From Dolomedes plantarius (Eukaryota > Arthropoda > Arachnida > Araneae > Dolomedidae): a stretch of 64,000 nt of DNA. Within the stretch, counting starts at the first letter, position 1. The number at the start of each line of letters is the position of its first letter. The notes under the pieces are model-generated. The model searched no databases. It saw only the letters and a program-made list of their open reading frames with translations, and was not told the origin of the DNA. Location: the NCBI GenBank assembly GCA_907164885.2, contig OU015499.1, positions 145,013,154 through 145,077,153 on the forward strand. Direction: 5' to 3'. Positions 58,480 through 64,000 of this stretch are shown here, one piece after another. Both the position numbers and the translations under genes were made by a program.

Positions 58480-60435
58480 TACATCAAATGTGAAATTTTT
58501 TCTGTCCTTTGGATGAAACTGTGATTCTGTATAAACAAAAGGTGCTTGATTCATAAATGAAAACCAAAATGGTCCATCACGTACCGTATTTGTAGGAGAC
58601 CCACTTCTATATTTATACAAATTGGTTACAGAGAAATGTAACATAGGTTTTATTATAGAAAACACAAACACTAAAATGATTTTGTGGCCGTTTCCTTTTG
58701 TAGACATCTGTTGGTGTGTCCCTGATAACTGACCAGCAATATTCAGCTAGCATATTTCCATTCCATCGTCCACTGACACGCTTTTCAAACATAGATATGT
58801 CCTGGTGAAACCTTTCCCCATGGTCATCACTAATTGCGCCAAGCTTTTGAAGAAAGACGTCCAGATGTGAGTCCAAAAAGTGTAGTTTTAAGGACATATC
58901 AACCTATAACACGAAAGCATTTCAAATTGTCACCAACAAGATGTTAATAGTTTTCAGCTTTCTCATTTCCAAGGAAACCTGAGCACACTGATTTGAATGC
59001 CAGCCAGGCTTCTTTTTCTGCCTGTGACGGTTTCTTTTCAAACTCTTCGTCATGAAAGACTGTTTTAATTTGTGGGCCAATAAAACCCCCTTCTTTTACC
59101 TTTGCCTCACTTAAATTTTTGAATTTGTTCCTGAGATGCAAGAAAGCCACTCCTTTTTTGTCCAGAACTTTTACAAATATTTTCATCAAACCGAGTTTAA
59201 TGTGCAATGGTGAAAAAAAGACATTGGGGATTCACAAATGGTTCACGTGATATGTTTTTGGTGCCATTAAGGAAGTTTTTTCTTAGAGGCCACTGTTTAC
59301 GGATGTAGTGATTTTTTCTGTCAAGGGTGTCCCATTCGCAGAGAAAGCAGCAGAATTTAGTGTATCCCAGTTGCATGCCTGTTAATATCTCAATGACTTT
59401 CAAATCTCCTCAAATGTGCCGTTTGAATGTAGTGTATTCAATTAATTTCAGTATTGCACTCATAACTTCGTAATTTTCCTTTGTATTTGTAGAATATACT
59501 ACAGAAACAGACTGACAAACATTGCCTACATGGAGGAGCACTGCTTTGAGACTACGTTTGGATGAGTCAATAAACAGGTGTCAATCTGCTAGATTATGTT
59601 CATGTCCCAATGCCTGAAATACGCCATTCACGTCACAGCAATGTACGATGCCTTCTTTCTCCGCAAAATAGTCTACAAAATAGCCTTGTCGTCTTCTAAA
59701 TAAACTTATTTTTACACCTTTCTCTAATAGATTCCATACTTGAAGCCTAGAACCCAGTAATTCTGAGTTTGTTTGAGAGTTTTAATTCCCGTACAAGATC
59801 GTTAAGCTCTGCCTGTGTGATTTCATGATCTGAACATGTCATAGATGTAGATGGTTGAAAGTCAGGATCTTGATGGTTTGGGTCATCGGAGGTGTCTTCC
59901 TCTGAATCAACAGTCTGTTTATCTGGAGCTGTATGTATAGGAAGATCTTCAGAATAAGGAACTGGTTGCATAGCGGAGTGTAAGTTTGGATACTGAATAC
60001 AATGTTTGGATTTTGAAGAGAACCCCTTGACAGCTGTCAAACAAAAGTAACAATCCGTTACGTGACTGGTCGGTTCACGCCAAACCATAGGTACTGCAAA
60101 TTTCAATCTCCTACGTTTTCCTTGTAACCAGTTTCTCAGATTCCTGGAACATGAATTGCAGCATATATGTGGAGCCCAGGACTTAACCTGGTCCCCAACT
60201 CTACATCCAAAGTACAGTTCATAAGCCTTTCTAACTAATGGTGACAAGCTACATTGTTGAGTCTTCGATGTAAGTTCGTCACACGCATAGAAAATAAGTC
60301 CGGCTTAATTTTGCGCTGACGAGACATAATGCACTGAACATAATATAAAATCTTGTTCCTAAAACACTTGTACACTTTACACTTAACGTCACTAGAATTT
60401 TCCAACCAGCAACATAAGATAGTGGGAGGAAACAT
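58480..60435 (-). pseudogene. Pseudogene of a multicopy arthropod family (probable mobile-element protein)
   Basis: Minus-strand pieces in order: MSRQRKIKPDLF near 60325; SPLVRKAYELYFGCRVGDQ with a Cys-rich WAPHICCNSC and DCYFCLT; an acidic linker; ELNDLVRELKLS; LFIDSSKRSLKAVLLH; LQLGYTKFCCFLCEWD-like near 59350; HIKLGLMKIFVKVLDKKG; and finally LKLHFLDSHLDVF with ISDDHGERFHQDI near 58820. I remember this order from a roughly 700-residue protein repeated many times in insect and spider genomes and never given a function. Here it has at least five stops or frameshifts (for example at about 60245, 59747, 59580, 59210 and 58940). It begins right at the outer end of the right arm. No termini were identified. 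Confidence 0.7.
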
Positions 60436-60707
60436 CTGAACAAAAACTCTCAGAAGTGCTCTCAGTCAGTCGGCGTGTCTTTTATATCGGTTTGGAGCAG
60501 GGAGAAAATGCCCTCGAAAGAAAAGTCGCCATACCTGTAGTCAATTATTAGATATCTCGCTTCCTATTCCAGCTAGAACCTCGAAACTTCGGGAAGGTAG
60601 ATAAGGCTTTTGTCGCCAAAAATGCCGCTAAAGTCGCCAATATTGCCCAAATGACCGCAAAGCTGGCGACGGTCCCACTGTCAATGAGAGCGCCTTTCCT
60701 TTGCCTG
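60436..60707. other. Spacer upstream of the pseudogene
   Basis: CpG-richer; contains several GTCGCCA/TGGCGAC units (60600-60675). No gene. Confidence 0.4.
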
Positions 60708-60710
60708 TAA

Positions 60711-60890
60711 GGGCCTGTTCACATAGGTGTCCGGTAGCGGAAGCGTTTAAGTGTTGAAATATATTAAACCAATGACAACCCTCCAAACGATTAGCAACGA
60801 AATTTTTAACGCCTATGATTGGTTTATTTCCGTCTCAGCGACATCTTTCCTTTTACACTCCCACTATCGGACTCCTATGTGAACAGATCC
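60711..60890. mobile_element. PIF/Harbinger-type MITE, 180 bp, TAA TSD
   Basis: Ends GGGCCTGTTCACATAGG and, reverse-complemented, GGATCTGTTCACATAGG; TAA at 60708-60710 and 60891-60893. A three-base TAA duplication with GGG-type ends points to the Harbinger/ISL2EU group. No coding. Confidence 0.88.
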
Positions 60891-60893
60891 TAA

Positions 60894-61816
60894 GTTGTTT
60901 TTCCGGCACAGAGCTTGCTTGCCACTACAGTATAAATTTCCATTGCTAAAATGGGGATTTTGAGGAAAATGGAGCGTGGTAAACAAAAAATAATTAGAGA
61001 TTCGTTATTTTCAGCCAAAAATATACTAGAAATACATTTTCATCTGAAGGACAATTTTCGTGTTGTACAGTGTTATTTGTAAGCTTTTACTAGATAAAAT
61101 TTTAAAGGGCAAATCAACGAAAGCTTGCCTTATTGAAAGGAAAGTCACACGGGAATATTTTATTCTGCTATAACTTTACATTGATTGGCTAAATAACAAT
61201 AGAAAAGCAAAATAAAGCACATACTTTTTACTCTAATCTCTGTTAAGTATGTTCACAGTTTAACACACAAGTTTCTTAAAACTTTTCACTTGGTATAATC
61301 TATTTTTATTAACATCATACAGTAACTCTTAAAGCATTTCTTCCTACAGCTTTCTTTCATCATGGAATTTATGAAATTGTTAGCAAGATTAAAATTCAAG
61401 ATCGAAAATTATTCAGTTCTGTTTTTTAAGTTTACGCCCAACTAGCAGAATAGATAAATTTTCAACCAAGTCCTTTCATGAACTATATGCCTCGGATGTT
61501 GTTCACATAAACATACACCGACAAGTATCAGAGTCAAGAAGCTTAAAAATGACAATCAATACAACAATATGGGAAGAAAATAATGATTACAATTTCAAAC
61601 ATCACATCTATAGCATATTTACATGATAATCATTTACACTGATAAAAGGTTTCAGATATTTTAAGTAACTTTAACATACCAAAGGATCAACAACACAAAA
61701 AGGTAATTAAACATTTTATATTTTTACATCTATTAGCACAGTTATACAATCAAATGTTAACTTTTTCGGACATTTCTTATTAATTATGAACTTAAACAAG
61801 ATATTTATATATAAGA
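60894..61816. other. AT-rich spacer, no gene
   Basis: No coding frame or repeat recognised. Confidence 0.5.
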
Positions 61817-62344
61817 CTAGCCGGGCTTCACCCGGCTATGCTCGGGACCCACAAAAGAAAAAAAAGGCCCTTTTTAGAGCCATACAAATGTATTAAATTC
61901 CCGTCAATTTTCATGCCGTTGCTGCCGACAGATGGCTGCACCATACTGGAGATGGGTGATCTGATTCTTTCGTCTCAGCGGTGGAGTGCTATTAGAATTA
62001 AAATATCTGTAAAACTATTAAAGTAACAGAATAACTGTAAGCAGAAAAAAATATCAGTTTTCAAAGCTCTTTCCAAATATGTAACATTTATGTACTTTCA
62101 TGAGAAAAAAATACACCGATTTTCGACCAAAATGTCGGCTATGTTTATTGAAGCGGTGGAGTGCTTTTAGAATTAAAATATCTGTAAAACGATTTTAAAG
62201 CTTCCAAACTAATCTTAGAATTATCTCCAGGCTTCAGAACATAAGTATACGAAGTTTCAACCAGATTCGTCAAGAAATGTAGATTTGTATACGTTACATA
62301 CATACATACATACATCCATAGAGACACTGCTTTATTTATATAGA
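61817..62344 (-). mobile_element. Helitron-like element of a second family, 528 bp
   Basis: On the minus strand it starts TCTATATAAATAAAGCAGTG and a (GTAT)n run, and ends GCCGGGTGAAGCCCGGCTAG, a perfect 6-bp-stem hairpin abutting CTAG. It is flanked by A and T. Two internal blocks share GGTGGAGTGCT/TTTAGAATTAAAATATCTGT (about 61980 and 62157). No coding. A short retroposon read in the other direction is the alternative. Confidence 0.55.
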
Positions 62345-62660
62345 TTATGTTCATATGCATAACAGCATAATGTATATTATATGTAATCTGTCTTTATCAT
62401 CCTCCTGTTTAAAATCAAGAAATACATTAAGTAACATCTGAAAATTTAGGATAGTAAACATTAGCAAATATAAACATAAGATTTTAAAAAACTACATGAA
62501 AAAAGAATCCTTAAAATTTATAACTTCCTTGCACGAAGAAAAAAAATATTTCATGTTTTCAATACACTGTGCATTGTTACAACTAACTTCCATATTATAA
62601 ACAGGAAATCCGACATAAATAAAGCACAAATAGCAGTAAGATGCGATTATTTTGCATGCG

Positions 62661-62695
62661 GCCGCTTCGAAGCTACAAAGGAGCTTCTTCATCAG
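62661..62695 (-). ncRNA. Hammerhead-ribozyme-like motif of a Penelope element
   Basis: Minus strand: CTGATGA (62689-62695), a stem AGAAGCT / AGCTTC with a loop of about seven bases, then GAAGC where an active core needs GAAA. It lies just after the GIY-YIG fragment, where Penelope-like elements are known to carry hammerhead motifs. The core change suggests it is inactive or degraded. Confidence 0.45.
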
Positions 62696-62740
62696 AGCAA
62701 AGAACTTAGTGGCAGCTCAAAAAAGCCGGAAACTAAGTGA

Positions 62741-63412
62741 CTAGACACGTGCGCATGCACTTAAGTACCCGTACGTGTCGAGCACTCGAAGGTGCGAAGA
62801 GGCAGAAATGGGGCAAGCAGCGCCATCTAGTGGGAAAAAAGTGAAGTAACAGGCCAACACAGCTAAATAAACCCTTTCCACAATTGAGGAAAAAGATGGG
62901 TTGCTTGTCAAATCATTAACCAAAGAACCCGAATTTTTAAAAATGTGATAAGCTTCCCAGAAATCAAGATCGGCAGGCGAGCGACATTTCTGAATAATGG
63001 AGGCAGAAGAAAACTCAAACCGATGATTCGAAGTCCAGGCGTGTTGAGCAATGGACAAACGATTTAACTCTTGTTTTTTAACGTAACTCTCGTGTTCCTT
63101 CAAGCGGAATTTAAGAGCACGCTCGGTTTGTCCAATACAAGAAAGGCCACACTGGCAAGAAACCCGGTAGATACCCCAGCTATTTAAGCGATCAATGGGG
63201 TGTTTGAGATCCGAAAAAGATATTTTATTGACAGGAGAGAAAATAACCTTAATTACAAACCTTTTAAGAATTTTAGCGATTTGATGACTGATCTCGGGAA
63301 AGAAGGGCAAAACCACCGACAGGTTCGGCTTTGAAATACACCTTTTTTGGACAGGTTTAGACAATTTCTTATAAATGGAATCAACGATATTAGAGGCATA
63401 GCCGCAGTCCAC
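62741..63412 (-). pseudogene. Penelope-like element, GIY-YIG endonuclease fragment
   Basis: A 223-codon minus-strand frame: the end of the RT (KPNLSVVLPFFPEISHQIAK), a linker with FSPVNKISFSDL, then GIYRVSCQCGLSCIGQTERA and LKFRLKEH, the GIY-YIG nuclease with its zinc-like Cys pair. A helical tail with FWEAYHIFK follows, and the frame reads on into 3' sequence. Penelope elements use RT plus GIY-YIG for retrotransposition. The RT domain is missing upstream (higher coordinates), so this is a 5'-truncated, inactive copy. Confidence 0.9.
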
Positions 63413-63422
63413 GGCGACCGCC

Positions 63423-63459
63423 CTCAGATAATCAAGCTCGGAGCTTGATAATCTGAGGA
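63423..63459. repeat. Hairpin at the 5' edge of the Penelope fragment
   Basis: CCTCAGATAATCAAGCTC is followed, after one base, by its reverse complement with one mismatch. A further AATCTGAGG/GATTATCTGAT-like echo follows to about 63480. It marks the truncation point. Confidence 0.85.
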
Positions 63460-63772
63460 ATATCTTGATTATCTGATGAATTATTGCATTTATGAAAAGG
63501 TATAAATTGTATCATAAAAATCAATAAATATAAATTTAATAGAATATTAGCGGTTTTTCTGGCTGTCTTGGAGTTTTTGGCTGTCTCTGGTAGTTTTTCC
63601 GACTATCTGGTGGTCCACAAAATAGACTGTAGCTGGCCGCTCTTTGCTCACCCCTGGTCTAAGAGATTTGACAGGTGAAAAAAAGTAAAAATGTCCAGTT
63701 TAGTCTTTAACTTATCTTTTGACTACACAAAAAAAAATTGAAATAATTGTTTCGTAATTCACGAGTACTTAC
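63460..63772. other. Spacer with a hAT-like terminus
   Basis: CTTTGCTCACCCCTG ending at 63656 looks like a hAT end (CAGGGGTG read inverted). No partner end was found. No gene. Confidence 0.35.
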
Positions 63773-64000
63773 TTCTGCGGCAGGGAGACTGTCCCCGACT
63801 GATTTATTTACTTTTTTTTCCTTTCTTAGTGATGAAACATCACTGGACGATGAATCGTTATCATCATGAACTTGCTATTCCGTTGGAATAGCAAGATTTT
63901 GTGCAACTGGATTGGCTTCTGAAAAAAGTGATTTATTATTTGATGACCCAAAAAATATTTTGTCACCAAGTGGTGTCGATCCTTCTTATTTGGGAAATTT
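63773..64000 (-). pseudogene. Possible decayed exon running off the window
   Basis: The minus strand reads SLFSEANPVAQNLAIPTE, a stop, then DDNDSSSSDVSSLRKEKK and NKSVGDSLPAAE. It ends at a strong donor, GCAGAA|GTAAGTAC (63772/63773). Two in-frame stops (one near the window end) argue against function. The acidic Ser-rich part resembles the linker of DNA-binding proteins only in a general way. Confidence 0.3.

Overview
This is an AT-rich animal genome window with almost no unique host sequence. The decayed Ty3/gypsy, copia, Tc1, jockey, Penelope, hAT, Mutator-like and Helitron-like elements, the long (AT)n tracts and the HTGEKPFACTVCGK-type C2H2 genes all fit an arthropod. The Tc1 family and the multicopy pseudogene at the right look chelicerate or spider-like from memory; no search was run. 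No rRNA, tRNA, CRISPR array or bacterial-type operon was seen.

The main structure is a very large imperfect inverted duplication. The left arm is about 16.7-31.4 kb and the right arm about 45.7-58.5 kb, in opposite orientation around a loop of about 14 kb. Each arm ends outward in a poly-C2H2 zinc-finger gene: minus strand at 17.6-18.4 kb with 8 fingers, and plus strand at 56.1-57.7 kb with 16 fingers. Their 5' sides face each other across the loop. In one stretch read by eye the arms differ by roughly 6%. A decayed hAT transposase lies in both arms. Other insertions are arm-specific: a 4.3 kb Mutator-like element and an 850 bp segment in the left arm; a 1.3 kb inverted-repeat element and a pogo-like insertion in the right arm.

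Layout: 0-2.5 kb holds a cut Helitron-like copy, a repetitive element and an (AT)n tract. 3.7-10.7 kb is a wrecked Ty3/gypsy element whose gag is split by a 371 bp hAT MITE with a perfect 8 bp target duplication. 11.3-12.7 kb is a Tc1 element. 13.4-16.4 kb holds a TIR element with a nested Helitron-like copy, a TTAA MITE and a second hAT element. 16.7-31.4 kb is the left arm. 31.8-32.7 kb is a jockey ORF1 fragment. 33.0-39.8 kb is a complete copia with nearly identical LTRs and a GAACC duplication, but with stops and frameshifts in gag-pol. 41.4-42.8 kb is a second Tc1. 45.0-45.7 kb is a jockey RT fragment that stops at the arm boundary. 45.7-58.5 kb is the right arm. 58.5-60.4 kb is a pseudogene of a multicopy arthropod family. 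60.7-64 kb holds a Harbinger-type MITE, another Helitron-like element, and a Penelope GIY-YIG fragment followed by a hammerhead-like motif.

The only genes that look able to make protein are the two zinc-finger genes. The rest is mobile-element history. The relative order read from nesting and from filled or empty sites is: finger-gene frameshift and hAT insertion, then the inverted duplication, then arm-specific insertions. The copia is judged recent from its LTRs alone.
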